Source of the DNA: CALAGB01 sp963789565
GTDB taxonomy: Bacteria > Chloroflexota > Chloroflexia > Thermomicrobiales > Thermomicrobiaceae
Reading direction: 5' to 3'
DNA length: 64,000 nucleotides
NCBI GenBank assembly: GCA_963789565.1
Contig: CAWBKX010000002.1
Location: forward strand, 620,001-684,000
A model generated the notes under the pieces. It did not search any database and was not told the origin of the DNA. It saw only the letters and a list, made by a program, of their open reading frames with translations. Below are positions 50,254 through 59,975 of this stretch, in pieces. The first letter of the stretch is position 1, and each line of letters begins with the position of its first letter. A program made the translations under genes and the position numbers.

Positions 50254-50841
50254 TCACATCGCAATCAAACTGCGCTCATACATGCGCGTGAACAGTCGAT
50301 CCCACAATTGCGCTCCCGGATCGATCTCCTCAAATGAAGCACGTAAGTCCTGCGGCAGCCGCGGTGAAATCAGGATGGTCGCCAGCCGTTGCGTGTACCG
50401 TCGTGTAATCGTTTCATCGAGGAACTCCAACTCGTGCGGCTGCGTCGGCTGTATCCCGGTCAAAATCAGAAGGTCGGACGCAACCAGCTTCACCATGTGA
50501 TCTCGGGAAACACGCGAGGCGATATCGAATTCCGTCTTTGCTTTTCCCACCAGCGCATCGGGTTCGCCGATCGACTGCAGCTCGATGCCGACCATGTATG
50601 AGTTGAGCGAGAACTCGCGCCAGGGGATCAGATAGGTCGACACGAACGGGCCGATCTCGCGCAGCCGAGCAGCAATGAAGGACGTGACTCGTGTGGCTCG
50701 CGCTCCAGATGCGTTGAAGATGAACCATCCCGTTCCAGCGCGAAGATGCAGATCGATCGCATCGAAGTACTGCGTCATCCGCGAAAAGAGGTCGAGGTCT
50801 TGCAGCGGAAGCGCATCTCGCCCATCGCGACGCACTATCAT
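50254..50841 (-). CDS. conserved-looking protein of unknown function
   Basis: 195 residues, no recognised family. No signal peptide or membrane helix. Mixed alpha/beta pattern: DLFSRMTQYFDAIDLHLRAG, a short strand GWFIFNAS, and a helical C-terminus. GGAAGGA lies seven bases before the ATG, which supports a real gene. It may be coupled to the nucleoside hydrolase 85 bp upstream on the same strand. Confidence 0.7.
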   Translation of the reverse strand: MIVRRDGRDALPLQDLDLFSRMTQYFDAIDLHLRAGTGWFIFNASGARATRVTSFIAARLREIGPFVSTYLIPWREFSLNSYMVGIELQSIGEPDALVGKAKTEFDIASRVSRDHMVKLVASDLLILTGIQPTQPHELEFLDETITRRYTQRLATILISPRLPQDLRASFEEIDPGAQLWDRLFTRMYERSLIAM

Positions 50842-50925
50842 GGTTCAGTCCTTCCGTAGCATTCCGGAGACACACTCGGGAGATGTAGACCTGATCGTGA
50901 TCGCGCCAAACACGGCTCTGAACGC

Positions 50926-51849
50926 TCAGACCAATGAGAGCGTCTCGCGAAACAGCGCGATGAAATTGTCGCTGCGAACGTCGACCGCCACCTTGTGCTT
51001 TGGCGCGCTCTCCTGTCTGACGAGGCAGGTCCGTCCAACTTGATCGCCAGTTCCCGTCTCGACGGTCACTCCCCAATCCTCCGTAGTCACCAGGTCTGGG
51101 AACGCGGCCACTCCCACAGCCAACGGATCATGCAGCGGAAATCCAGGCCGACCACGATGCACGAATGTGTGTCGGAAAATCGAATAGATCAGGTTGGCCG
51201 GTTGGTCCGGCCGATCTCCCAACACCTCCCAGTGCGCCCGACTGAGCGGCACTTTGTGGGTTACGTCAAGTCCGATATAGGTGATGGGAAGATCGCTGTT
51301 GGCAACGATCGCGGCCGCTTCTGGGTCGGCCCAGATATTGTATTCGGCATACGGCGTCGTGTTACCCGCGGTGAGGAATGCCCCGCCCATGATCACGACG
51401 TTCTTGACCAACTTTGGCAAGCTGGGCTCGAGCGCGAGCGCCACAGCAATGTTGGTCAGTGGTGCCACGCACACGAGCGTTATCTCCCCTGGTCGCGCGC
51501 GCACCGTCTGCACGAGGTAGTCCGGGGCCGTCTGAGTCGAGGTTGCGACAGGAGACGGATCCAGTACCGCGTCGCCGACGCCGCTCTCTCCGTGATAGAG
51601 AGAGGCATCGTTGTACGCGCGGCTCAGGGGACGGCTCATTCCTCGATACACTGGGACTTCGGATCGCCCCAGCGCCGCCAGCACCTGCAGCGAGTTCTCG
51701 GTCGTCTTGTCGACATTGACGTTGCCAGCCACACTCGTTACGCCGATGAGATCGATGTCCGGCAGACTCACTGCCAGCGCGATGGCCGCCGCATCATCGA
51801 CCCCGGTATCGACGTCAATGATTGTCGGGATAGGTGATCCTCCGGTCAC
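50926..51849 (-). CDS. inosine-uridine preferring nucleoside hydrolase
   Basis: 307 residues. Cleaves ribonucleosides to base and ribose, with a calcium held by the N-terminal Asp cluster IIDVDTGVDDAAA (Asp12, Asp14, Asp18, Asp19). Also VVIMGGAF, EYNIWADPEAA and the C-terminal LHDPLAV. GTG start preceded by GAGGAGAG. Involved in nucleoside salvage. Confidence 0.93.
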   Translation of the reverse strand: MTGGSPIPTIIDVDTGVDDAAAIALAVSLPDIDLIGVTSVAGNVNVDKTTENSLQVLAALGRSEVPVYRGMSRPLSRAYNDASLYHGESGVGDAVLDPSPVATSTQTAPDYLVQTVRARPGEITLVCVAPLTNIAVALALEPSLPKLVKNVVIMGGAFLTAGNTTPYAEYNIWADPEAAAIVANSDLPITYIGLDVTHKVPLSRAHWEVLGDRPDQPANLIYSIFRHTFVHRGRPGFPLHDPLAVGVAAFPDLVTTEDWGVTVETGTGDQVGRTCLVRQESAPKHKVAVDVRSDNFIALFRETLSLV

Positions 51850-51947
51850 GGTTCTCTCCTCCGCCGTCGTTCATCACGCTGCATATTGATGTGTGCCTCG
51901 CACTATAACATCGAGGCGGCGGCAATGAAATTGGACGCGAGACCCTC

Positions 51948-51956
51948 TGGTATACT
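51948..51956 (+). promoter_or_regulatory. extended -10 element placing the transcript start at the ATG
   Basis: TGG-TATACT ends nine bases before ATG 51965, so transcription should start within about 1-3 bases of it. No ribosome-binding site lies between. This predicts a leaderless mRNA. Confidence 0.55.
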
Positions 51957-51964
51957 CGTCACCC

Positions 51965-53590
51965 ATGAACGTTCGTCGCAAACTTTCGCTCAGACTCTCA
52001 GCGGCGCTGTTGCTGGTAGGGTCGACGTTGACGATCCTCGCGCCGGCACCTCCGTCACCCGCCTCCGCGGCTGCAGCGCTTCCCTACCACGTCGAACCAG
52101 CTACCACTGCCTCTTCGGAGCCAGGCGTTCGCTCCCTGGCAGCGAGCGGTACCATGATCGTGTGGCAAGACGAGCGAGGCGGAACACCGGACATCTACGC
52201 ATACGATTTGGTCGACGGTCGTGAGTTCCGCGTCGCTCGCACCGGCAACGTGCGCACCGAACCAGCTGTTGACGGCACTCGTATCGTTTGGGCCGAAGGT
52301 GCTGATCCCGCACAGCGCACAATCCAGGGGTTCGATTTATCCGAGGGTGGTCCTTTCACGGTAACAACTGTGGCCGGTGAAGTGGCTGACCCCACCATTT
52401 CCGGCGACGTCGTCGTTTGGCGCGTGCGGGACGCCAGTGGATGGCATATTCAGGCGAAAAACATCACGACCAACAACACGACGATGCTCTCAACACAATC
52501 CGCCAACATCGCACATCCCGTGATTTCGGGATCGACGGTTGTCTGGCAGGCGTACGGCGACGGGCACTGGTCGCTCATTCAATACGATTTGCAGAGCCAG
52601 AAGCGATCCGTCATCACAACTTCGACCGCGGACGAAACCGATCCGCAGATCGAGGGCACTGAACTCGTCTTCCTGCGTCAAGCCCAAACTGGCGGTACGG
52701 CGCAGTTGATCGTTCGGGACCTATCGACTGGGCAAGAGCAGGTAATCGTTTCGGACCACATCGTGATGCAGCCATCGATCAGCAATGGCGTCGTCGTTTG
52801 GGAGGACTGGCGTAGCGGACTCCCCGACGTCTACGCGTACGACATCGCAGCCAAGGTGACGTACGCGGTGGCGCGCTCGCAGCAAGCCTACGATCCCGCC
52901 GTCTCAGAGCACTATATTGCGTGGATTAGTCGATCGGATGTCGCGCACGGGAGAGTTCAGGTCGTCTCGCTGGTGCAGAGACTGCCTACCGACCCGCAAG
53001 ATCCACCCGCGGTCCCGTCGGCTGACAACGTCTATTTCGCGCAGACCCAGCATTTCATGTCGTCTGGGTTCAAGACGTTTTGGCAGGGGCACGGAGGAGC
53101 GGAGATCTTGGGATACCCGCTCACCGAGGAATTCTCAGAGAAGGACTCGTCGACAGGCGAGCAGATGACGGTTCAGTACTTTCAGCGGGCCAAGCTGGAG
53201 TACCGGCCCAGTGCTCCAGAAGGTCAGCGGATCACCGTAGCGCTGCTCGGGTTGACCCTCACCGCCGACCGAAGCTTCCCGAAGGTAGACCCGGTGCAGG
53301 ACAATGACAACCGGCGCTACTTCCCGGAGACCGGCCATACCATCTCGCTCGGGTTCAAGGACTTCTGGGAAGCGAATGGCGGGTTGGCGGCCTTCGGGTA
53401 TCCGATCAGTGAAGAATTCACCGAGAACGGCCGGACCGTGCAGTATTTCCAACGAGCGCGGTTCGAATACAACCCGAACTCAAATAGCGACGGAGCCAAC
53501 GTCACGTTGGGGTTGCTTGGTCAAGAAGCTCTCGAGCGGTTGGGACTACTGCCCATGCCCACCGTCGATACCACGCAACTGACGCCCTAG
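51965..53590 (+). CDS. secreted beta-propeller protein with two C-terminal repeats
   Basis: 541 residues. Signal peptide (about 1-37, ending SPASAAA). Six or so TolB-like blades with recurring VVWxD and DVYAYD elements (about 50-330). Two C-terminal repeats of about 80 residues each carry the pattern TGHTISLGFKDFWEANGG, AFGYPISEEF, VQYFQRARFEYNP, LGLLG; I associate this repeat with secreted Chloroflexota proteins. Probably binds surface polysaccharide or protein. No catalytic site was seen. Confidence 0.85.
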   Translation: MNVRRKLSLRLSAALLLVGSTLTILAPAPPSPASAAAALPYHVEPATTASSEPGVRSLAASGTMIVWQDERGGTPDIYAYDLVDGREFRVARTGNVRTEPAVDGTRIVWAEGADPAQRTIQGFDLSEGGPFTVTTVAGEVADPTISGDVVVWRVRDASGWHIQAKNITTNNTTMLSTQSANIAHPVISGSTVVWQAYGDGHWSLIQYDLQSQKRSVITTSTADETDPQIEGTELVFLRQAQTGGTAQLIVRDLSTGQEQVIVSDHIVMQPSISNGVVVWEDWRSGLPDVYAYDIAAKVTYAVARSQQAYDPAVSEHYIAWISRSDVAHGRVQVVSLVQRLPTDPQDPPAVPSADNVYFAQTQHFMSSGFKTFWQGHGGAEILGYPLTEEFSEKDSSTGEQMTVQYFQRAKLEYRPSAPEGQRITVALLGLTLTADRSFPKVDPVQDNDNRRYFPETGHTISLGFKDFWEANGGLAAFGYPISEEFTENGRTVQYFQRARFEYNPNSNSDGANVTLGLLGQEALERLGLLPMPTVDTTQLTP

Positions 53591-53673
53591 GGCGGTTGTC
53601 ATCGTAGTTGCGCCGTCTACCATTGGGGCAGACCTCTGAGTATGACCGTGCGATGTCTGTTTTGCAAAGCTGT

Positions 53674-54993
53674 CTATGGCTCCCCGATCAATGCCAGGTA
53701 AAGGTCGTTTACGTTGGTTCCGGTCTGGCCCGTAACGACTAATCCATCACATGCTTCGAGAAAGCGCCGCGTGTTGTTCTGCTCCAGCAGTTCGCCCGGG
53801 TCCAGGCTTTGATTCAATAGACGTTTTACCGACTCCCCGTTGACGATGCCGCCAGCCGATTTGCTCGAGCCGTCGTCACCATCGCTAGCAAGGCTGGCGA
53901 TGACGACATTCTGTTCGCCCGCGATTTCGAGCGCAGCGGCCGCGGTCATCTCCGTATTGCGCCCACCCTCGCCGTCTCCACGCACGGTGACAGTCATCTC
54001 GCCCGCTCCGATGACGCAACACGGCGGAGTGATCGAACTCGTGCCATGAGATGCGGAAATGGCCATCTGCGCCCAGAATCGTGCGAACTCTCGTGCCTCA
54101 CCGGCAAACAACGTACCCGCAATGCGTGGCCGATATCCAAGCCGCTCAGCCGCAACTGCCGCTGCCCGCGCCGCCAGCGCGGCATCTCCAATGACAACGT
54201 TCTGCACGACGTTAGAGTCGTTACTTGCGACATCCATCGGCATCAACAATCGCTCCCTGACGGTCTCGGGGAGGTCTCGCCATACGGCGCTTCTTCTGAC
54301 CGCGGCGATTCGATCAGAGTCGTCGTCGCGCACGTCGACCGAGAGTCCGCTTGCGATCACCGGCAGAGGGTTGCCGAGCACGTCGGAAAGAATCAGGTTG
54401 ACGACACGCGCCGGAGCGATCGTTCGAGCCAGGCCGCCGGCTTTGATACGACTGATCCGGCGGCGCACCGCGTTCAACGTCCAGATGTCCGCCCCCGCCC
54501 GCAGGAGCGCTCCCGTCGTCTGCTGAAATGCTTCCAGGGAAACGCCTTCGATCGGAGCTTCGACCAACGACGATCCACCGCCCGACACCACAACGATGGC
54601 AAGGTCGTCCGCCGACAGTCCACTCGCGAAATCGAGCAGTCGATTGCCCGCCTCGACGCTTGACCGATCGGGTATTGGGTGACTGGACTCGATGACTTCG
54701 GTACGCTGGTGTGGTTGAACCTGCCCGGCGAGTCCCCGCTTCGTCACCACCAGACCGCTGTCGAGCCGATTTCCGAGTACGACCTCAACTCCACAGGCCA
54801 TGCCGATAGACGATTTGCCGACACCGAGCAGAACGATCCGGCCCCCTGCGTCGAGTTCATGACGCACTCCGGCAACCACGACCGCGTCGCCATCGAACTC
54901 CAGTGCGTTTCTGGTCAAACGCTCGGGATCGACCTCGTCCAGCACGTGACGAAAGATCGCGTCGATGTCTCGGCGTGCCCCCTCAGCATTCAA
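53674..54993 (-). CDS. glycerate 2-kinase (MOFRL/DUF4147 family)
   Basis: 439 residues. Phosphorylates glycerate to 2-phosphoglycerate, feeding glycolysis. Seen: VLLGVGKSSIGMA, VESSHPIP-type segment IESSHPIPDRSSVEAG, VVSGGGSSLVEAP, LNAVRRRISRIKAGGLA, and the MOFRL C-terminus with VRGDGEGGRNTEM, ASDGDDGSS and GTNVNDLYLALI. TTG start overlaps the rluD stop by four bases, so translation is coupled although the functions are unrelated. Confidence 0.93.
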   Translation of the reverse strand: MNAEGARRDIDAIFRHVLDEVDPERLTRNALEFDGDAVVVAGVRHELDAGGRIVLLGVGKSSIGMACGVEVVLGNRLDSGLVVTKRGLAGQVQPHQRTEVIESSHPIPDRSSVEAGNRLLDFASGLSADDLAIVVVSGGGSSLVEAPIEGVSLEAFQQTTGALLRAGADIWTLNAVRRRISRIKAGGLARTIAPARVVNLILSDVLGNPLPVIASGLSVDVRDDDSDRIAAVRRSAVWRDLPETVRERLLMPMDVASNDSNVVQNVVIGDAALAARAAAVAAERLGYRPRIAGTLFAGEAREFARFWAQMAISASHGTSSITPPCCVIGAGEMTVTVRGDGEGGRNTEMTAAAALEIAGEQNVVIASLASDGDDGSSKSAGGIVNGESVKRLLNQSLDPGELLEQNNTRRFLEACDGLVVTGQTGTNVNDLYLALIGEP

Positions 54994-55943
54994 GCGCGGT
55001 GCTCCATGGATCGCGATTCCTCAGACCTGAGCTCTTCGAGGACAGCGGTCAGGTCCTGCGGGAGCGGAGTCTCGACTTCGATCTGACGGCCGCCTGGCAA
55101 CTCGAAGGTCAGCGCGGTTGCGTGGAGAAACTGGCGGTCGAGCTTGTAGCGAAACTGACGACCGCTGTACGTCTTATCACCGACCAGAGGATGCTTGATG
55201 TAGGCGAAATGCACCCGAATCTGGTGGGTGCGTCCGGTCTCAATGATCACGGAGACCAGTGTCACGTCACGAAAGCGCTCGCTGACCTCGAAGTGCGAAA
55301 GTGCAGGTCGGCCTGCTGCGACCACCCACATCCGCTTGCGATTGTTGGGATCGCGGCTGATCGGTGCGTCGATCGTGCCTTCGTTCTCTTCGATCACGCC
55401 ATGGACCAAGGCGGTGTATCGTTTCACGACCGTTCTGCGCTGCCATTGCTTCAACAGATATTGCCGCGTTGCTTCGTTCTTGGCGATCACGATCAATCCA
55501 GACGTGTCCTTGTCGAGGCGGTGCACAACGCCAGGACGGGCGGAATCTCGCAACTCCAGGTCGGGACGCAGCGCACGCACGACGTTCACGAGCGTGCCGT
55601 GTTCGTGACCTGGCGCGGGATGCGTCACAAGGCCGGCCGGTTTGTCGAACACGATGACGTCGTCGTCTTCAAAGACGATCGGAACGGGAACGTAGGCAGG
55701 GGTAAGACCAGAGGGCTGCTCGATTGCGGGCAGCGACAGCTCAACGACGTCGCCCGTATGAACGCGGAGGGCCGGCCGAGCCACGGTCTCGTCGACGCGC
55801 ACTTTGCCGTCCTTGATCAGGTCTTGCGCGTACGAGCGACTGACATCGGCGGCGCGCTGGGCGATGAACCGGTCGAGTCGCTCACCGTCTTCGGCATCGG
55901 TCACATCGAGAACCACACGAACGGCGTTGGACATGGCCTCCAT
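54990..55943 (-). CDS. rluD: RluD-type 23S rRNA pseudouridine synthase
   Basis: 317 residues. S4 RNA-binding domain (about 20-70, ERLDRFIAQRAADVSRSYAQ), then the catalytic domain with VVHRLDKDTSGLIV (Asp144) and IETGRTHQIRVHFAYIKHPL. Isomerises uridines in the large-subunit helix 69 region in the E. coli homologue. ATG 55943 and ATG 55934 are both possible; neither has ideal spacing. Confidence 0.93.
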   Translation of the reverse strand: MEAMSNAVRVVLDVTDAEDGERLDRFIAQRAADVSRSYAQDLIKDGKVRVDETVARPALRVHTGDVVELSLPAIEQPSGLTPAYVPVPIVFEDDDVIVFDKPAGLVTHPAPGHEHGTLVNVVRALRPDLELRDSARPGVVHRLDKDTSGLIVIAKNEATRQYLLKQWQRRTVVKRYTALVHGVIEENEGTIDAPISRDPNNRKRMWVVAAGRPALSHFEVSERFRDVTLVSVIIETGRTHQIRVHFAYIKHPLVGDKTYSGRQFRYKLDRQFLHATALTFELPGGRQIEVETPLPQDLTAVLEELRSEESRSMEHRA

Positions 55944-56067
55944 TCCTCAATCGTACCGGGATCAAATGAAGTTCTGCCAGAAATGAGACGGCTCCGTGAC
56001 GCATCGACGCCATGGAGCCTATCTGTTCGAATCAATCCAGTGGCTATGCGATGGTCCTCGACGACCC

Positions 56068-56643
56068 TTACTGGGCTCGCTTTTCCGCGGACGAGACGTC
56101 AGCTGCCGGCTTGTGTCCAGCCCGTGATCCTGATTCATCTGCGTCTGAGGACGCCAAGTCTCGGGTCAGAAGGAAGAAGCCCAGCATAATCACGCCCACG
56201 GTGATGGCGCTGTCCGCCACGTTAAACGTCGGCCACTTGGGAACGTTGATGAAATCGACCACGAAGCCATGTCGAAACCGGTCGATCACGTTTCCGAGCG
56301 CGCCACCCAATTGGAGGCCTAGCGCGACTGTCAGCCACATGCTACTCGCGATCGACCGGCGAAAGTAGACGAGCAGGAACCCGATGACGACCAGAGCAAG
56401 CACCGTCAGCACAGGACTCTTGCCCTGAAACAGACCGAACGCTGCCCCGGTATTCTCGACAAAGATCAACCGCAGAAATCCCGGGATGATCTTTACTTGA
56501 TTGAGATCACCGTCCGGCCCGAGCCGGTTGAGAATGATCGCCTTGGTGATCTGGTCAACGATTACAACCAGACCCATTACTAGCGCCACCAGTGCGAAAT
56601 TGCGAGTCAGATCGTGGTTGCGCTGGTCGTCTTCGGAATTCAC
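56068..56643 (-). CDS. lspA: lipoprotein signal peptidase (signal peptidase II)
   Basis: 191 residues, four membrane helices. Catalytic aspartates Asp121 in GALGNVIDRFRHG and Asp144 in TFNVADSAI. Removes signal peptides from prolipoproteins. The first 14 and last 25 residues are charged tails. GTG start overlaps the stop of the DksA-like gene (GTGA). Confidence 0.95.
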   Translation of the reverse strand: MNSEDDQRNHDLTRNFALVALVMGLVVIVDQITKAIILNRLGPDGDLNQVKIIPGFLRLIFVENTGAAFGLFQGKSPVLTVLALVVIGFLLVYFRRSIASSMWLTVALGLQLGGALGNVIDRFRHGFVVDFINVPKWPTFNVADSAITVGVIMLGFFLLTRDLASSDADESGSRAGHKPAADVSSAEKRAQ

Positions 56644-57026
56644 CGACGTCCGTCTCCACGTCTATCTTGCTCTTCCTGGCAGGTAATGCACAGCGTGACG
56701 AACGGGAGCGCGTCAAGGCGTTCTTGCGCGATCGGTTCTCCGCAGTTCTCGCAGATCCCCCAGGTTCCTTTGTCCATTTTCTTCAGTGCCAGCTCTATTC
56801 GATGGCGCCGGTTCGTCAGTTCCTCGCGAACCGTCAGTAGCCGCTCTTGCTCGTACACGATGTCCGAGTCGTCACCCAGATGATTGTCGACGCCTTCGGC
56901 CGACTCATGGTCCGCCCCGAACGTGCGAACCTGCTCATCTATTTCACGAATGTCATTCCGGGTGTCTTCGAGCTGCTTGTCGAGTCGCTCACGAACACGG
57001 TTAACCTGGTCCTCACTTACGACCAT
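56640..57026 (-). CDS. DksA/TraR-family zinc-finger protein
   Basis: About 128 residues from ATG 57026; the frame also offers ATG 57035 and TTG 57041. Coiled-coil N-terminus (NRVRERLDKQLEDTRNDIREIDEQVR) and a C4 zinc finger CENCGEPI ... CITCQ. These proteins reach into RNA polymerase or act as general stress regulators. Overlaps lspA by four bases. Confidence 0.88.
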   Translation of the reverse strand: MVVSEDQVNRVRERLDKQLEDTRNDIREIDEQVRTFGADHESAEGVDNHLGDDSDIVYEQERLLTVREELTNRRHRIELALKKMDKGTWGICENCGEPIAQERLDALPFVTLCITCQEEQDRRGDGRR

Positions 57027-57222
57027 GTTACCCATCCTCAATCACTATACCGCCATCACGATTGTTCCACGAGTGGATCATTCTATCAGATGGCATGACC
57101 AATGTTTCAGCGCGACGATTTCTCATCGCCGCACGACTCCTTGTCGCCTTTCCGAAGGGCGCCTAAGATTTGTCAGCAGGACGCAAGTTCATGTCCATCA
57201 CCTTGGAAGCGAGAGGCTGGGA

Positions 57223-58347
57223 TTGTCCCGATCAATTCGACTGGTCATCGCCGGTGGAGGAACCGGCGGTCACGTACAACCCGCGCTGGCGGTTCTTCAA
57301 TCGTTGCGCCTCCGAGTCGACGTCGATGCGCTTTGGATTGGGTCCCGCGACGGGATCGAAGGAACAATCGCGCAGGATAATGGCGTATCATTTCGCGCCA
57401 TTCAAACCGGCAAGTTCCGTCGCTATTTCTCTCTTCAGACGCCAATCGACGCCGCACGGATCCCGGTTGGAATGCTGCAATCGTTCAAGACCTTGCGGCG
57501 ATTCAAGCCGGATTTGATCTTCAGCACGGGCGGATTCGTCAGTGTTCCGACGGTCGTCGCCGGGCGGCTGCTCAAGATCCCGTCGATCACACACGAACAG
57601 ACAGCGACCGTGGGATTGGCGACCAAGATCAACGCGAAATTTGCCAACGTGGTCGCACTCTCCTTTGAACAGAGCAAAACGCAATTGGCCGGGTCGAAAG
57701 CGCGCATCATCGTAACCGGCAATCCCGTAAGGGCGTCTCTGTTCAACGGTTCGGCGGGTGCGGCGCGGAAGCACTTTTCGCTGTCGGACGGTTTGCCACT
57801 GATCTACGTCACGGGCGGAGCACTGGGAGCGCAGGCCATCAACCAGGCGGTACTTCAGGCCCTACCGACGCTGTTACAGCGAGCCGTCATTCTGCATCAA
57901 TGCGGTCCCGCCAGCGTCAACGGGGATCTACCGCTTCTCGAGAAAGCCTGTGCCGATCTCCCCGACGAGCTGAAGCCGCGCTATGCGGTTCGCGAACGGA
58001 TCGGCGCTGAGCTCGCGGACGTCTATGCCGCCGCGTCGGTGGTGGTGGGCCGGGCTGGCGCCGGTACCGTGGCCGAACTTGCGGCGCTGGGCAAACCATC
58101 GCTCCTCATCCCGTTGCCGGGAACCGGTAGTGATGAACAGACACTCAACGCGCGCATCCTGTCGGACGCTGGGGCGTCAGTTCTTCTACCACAGGATCAA
58201 CTCACTCCAGAGCGACTGATTGAGGAAATCAAGCGGCTGCTTGAGCCGGCCATGTTCGCGCGGATGTCCGTCGCTTCGAAGCCAATCGGCAAGACAGACG
58301 CGGCCGACAGTCTGGCGTCGGTGATTGTGAACCTGGCAGGCGGATAG
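57223..58347 (+). CDS. murG: UDP-GlcNAc:undecaprenyl-pyrophosphoryl-MurNAc-pentapeptide GlcNAc transferase
   Basis: Last cytoplasmic step of peptidoglycan precursor synthesis (lipid I to lipid II). 374 residues. Seen: IAGGGTGGHVQPALA at the N-terminus, STGGFVSVPTVVAG, ITHEQTATVGLA, VTGGALGAQAIN, VGRAGAGTVAELAALGKPSLLIP. The frame is open far upstream to 56884, but TTG 57223 has AGAGG six bases before it and starts at the conserved region. The first Gly-rich loop and the acceptor-side motifs are intact. Divergent from the DksA-like gene; not in a cell-wall cluster. Confidence 0.93.
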   Translation: MSRSIRLVIAGGGTGGHVQPALAVLQSLRLRVDVDALWIGSRDGIEGTIAQDNGVSFRAIQTGKFRRYFSLQTPIDAARIPVGMLQSFKTLRRFKPDLIFSTGGFVSVPTVVAGRLLKIPSITHEQTATVGLATKINAKFANVVALSFEQSKTQLAGSKARIIVTGNPVRASLFNGSAGAARKHFSLSDGLPLIYVTGGALGAQAINQAVLQALPTLLQRAVILHQCGPASVNGDLPLLEKACADLPDELKPRYAVRERIGAELADVYAAASVVVGRAGAGTVAELAALGKPSLLIPLPGTGSDEQTLNARILSDAGASVLLPQDQLTPERLIEEIKRLLEPAMFARMSVASKPIGKTDAADSLASVIVNLAGG

Positions 58348-58378
58348 GCAATTCTCGCTGCCGGAGACGGAGCTGTCG

Positions 58379-59755
58379 TCAGTCCCCGATAGCCATATCG
58401 ATGGCCTCATTGAGGGACGAAGCGCGCAACAGTGTGAGCCCTTCGGAACGTGCGGAATTGACGATCGAACGGGATGCCGGCACGACCGCTCGCTTGAACC
58501 CAAGCCGGGAAGCCTCAGCTAATCGACGTTCTAGCTGGTTGACGCTGCGTAGTTCGCCAGACAGGCCCACCTCGCCAATCGCGACCGTCGTGTGATCCAC
58601 CATTCGCTCGCGAAAGCTCGACGTCATCGCGACGGCGACCGCGAGGTCGATTGCAGGCTCGATGACCCGCAATCCACCCACAATATTGACGTAAATGTCT
58701 TGCCCGCCCAGTCCCAAACCGACGCGCTTCGTGAGCACAGCCACCAGCATCTGAAGTCGGTTGCTGTCAAACCCATTCGCGGTGCGCCTCGGCATGCCGA
58801 GCGAGCTTGAAGCGGTAAGCGCCTGCACTTCCAGCAGAATCGGACGCGATCCCTCCAGCGTCACCGCGATGGCTGACCCCGCGGCGTTCCCCGCCCGTTC
58901 CTGCAAGAAGACCTCAGACGGGTTGCGCACCTCGCGCATCCCAGAATCGGCCATCTCGAAGACACCGACTTCATCCGTCGATCCGAAGCGGTTCTTCACC
59001 GCGCGCAGGATGCGATACTGGTGAAAGCGCTCCCCTTCGAGATAGATCACGGCATCGACCATGTGCTCCAACACCCGAGGCCCAGCGATCGCCCCTTCCT
59101 TGGTGACGTGACCCACGAGAAAAACTGGAAGCTGCTTGGGCTTGGCGAATTGCATCAAGCGGGACGTGCACTCCCGAACCTGCGCCACACTCCCCGCCGC
59201 CGAGGTGAGATCGTCGAGGTAGACCGTCTGAATGGAATCGATGATGAGGAGTTGCGGGTTGAGCTGTTCGGCTGCCAGCAAGATGTCGTCGAGCCGAGTC
59301 TCCGACAGCACGAAGACGCCCTTGGTGCTCAATCCCAACCGATCTGCGCGCAGGCGAACTTGTTGCGTGGATTCCTCCGCCGAGACGTACAGGACCGGCG
59401 GCGAAGATTGGGCCAACAGCGACGCGGCCTGCAGCAACAAGGTCGACTTGCCGATGCCCGGATCGCCGCCAACCAAGACCAGTGACCCTGGCACCAGCCC
59501 GCCGCCCAGGACACGGTTGAACTCGTCGATCGGGATGACATGCCGGTCTTCTTCCGCGCTTACAACTGAATCAAGCGACGAGACGCGCGGAGCCGTCACG
59601 CTCAAACGCGGTCGCGAATCACCTCGGGGCGCGGTCGACGAGTCGATCGTCTCCACCATGCTGTTCCACTCGCCACACGCCGGGCATCGCCCGTAGGACG
59701 CAGGACTCTCCAGCCCACAGCTTTGACAGACGTATTTCGTTCGCGTCTTGGGCAT
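58379..59755 (-). CDS. radA: DNA repair protein RadA/Sms
   Basis: 458 residues from ATG 59755 (GAGAGG upstream). N-terminal zinc finger CQSCGLESPASYGRCPAC, RecA-like ATPase with Walker A GGDPGIGKSTLLLQ, the RadA motif VKNRFGSTDE, and a Lon-like C-terminal domain. Branch-migration helicase in recombination. A LexA-type box and extended -10 lie about 210-220 bp upstream. clpC is next on the same strand. Confidence 0.95.
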   Translation of the reverse strand: MPKTRTKYVCQSCGLESPASYGRCPACGEWNSMVETIDSSTAPRGDSRPRLSVTAPRVSSLDSVVSAEEDRHVIPIDEFNRVLGGGLVPGSLVLVGGDPGIGKSTLLLQAASLLAQSSPPVLYVSAEESTQQVRLRADRLGLSTKGVFVLSETRLDDILLAAEQLNPQLLIIDSIQTVYLDDLTSAAGSVAQVRECTSRLMQFAKPKQLPVFLVGHVTKEGAIAGPRVLEHMVDAVIYLEGERFHQYRILRAVKNRFGSTDEVGVFEMADSGMREVRNPSEVFLQERAGNAAGSAIAVTLEGSRPILLEVQALTASSSLGMPRRTANGFDSNRLQMLVAVLTKRVGLGLGGQDIYVNIVGGLRVIEPAIDLAVAVAMTSSFRERMVDHTTVAIGEVGLSGELRSVNQLERRLAEASRLGFKRAVVPASRSIVNSARSEGLTLLRASSLNEAIDMAIGD

Positions 59756-59960
59756 GTGATCCTCTCGTCCCGATTCAGTTTGCACGGGTTCGCACGGCCA
59801 CTACGCTCAAATTAGTTGCTATCGGGGAACACCTTGTGTGCTCCCAGCATAGGGCGCCAACTGAAATGATCGGGAGCACAACACCCATTTCATGGGTACC
59901 CGGCTCCCCTACCTACTCTCAGTCGATCCGATAATTCGCACGCGTGGAATCAACAATTAA

Positions 59961-59974
59961 CGAACATTTGTTCG
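59961..59974. promoter_or_regulatory. LexA-type SOS box
   Basis: CGAACATTTGTTCG, a perfect palindrome with only the central bases unmatched; it fits the Gram-positive and actinobacterial LexA consensus (GAAC-N4-GTTC). It lies directly downstream of the minus-strand -10, where it would block initiation. Confidence 0.65.
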
Positions 59975-59975
59975 A

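Noticed and set aside
54903..56189. A 428-codon plus-strand frame
   Set aside because: Antisense to rluD and neighbours; composition is that of a shadow frame.
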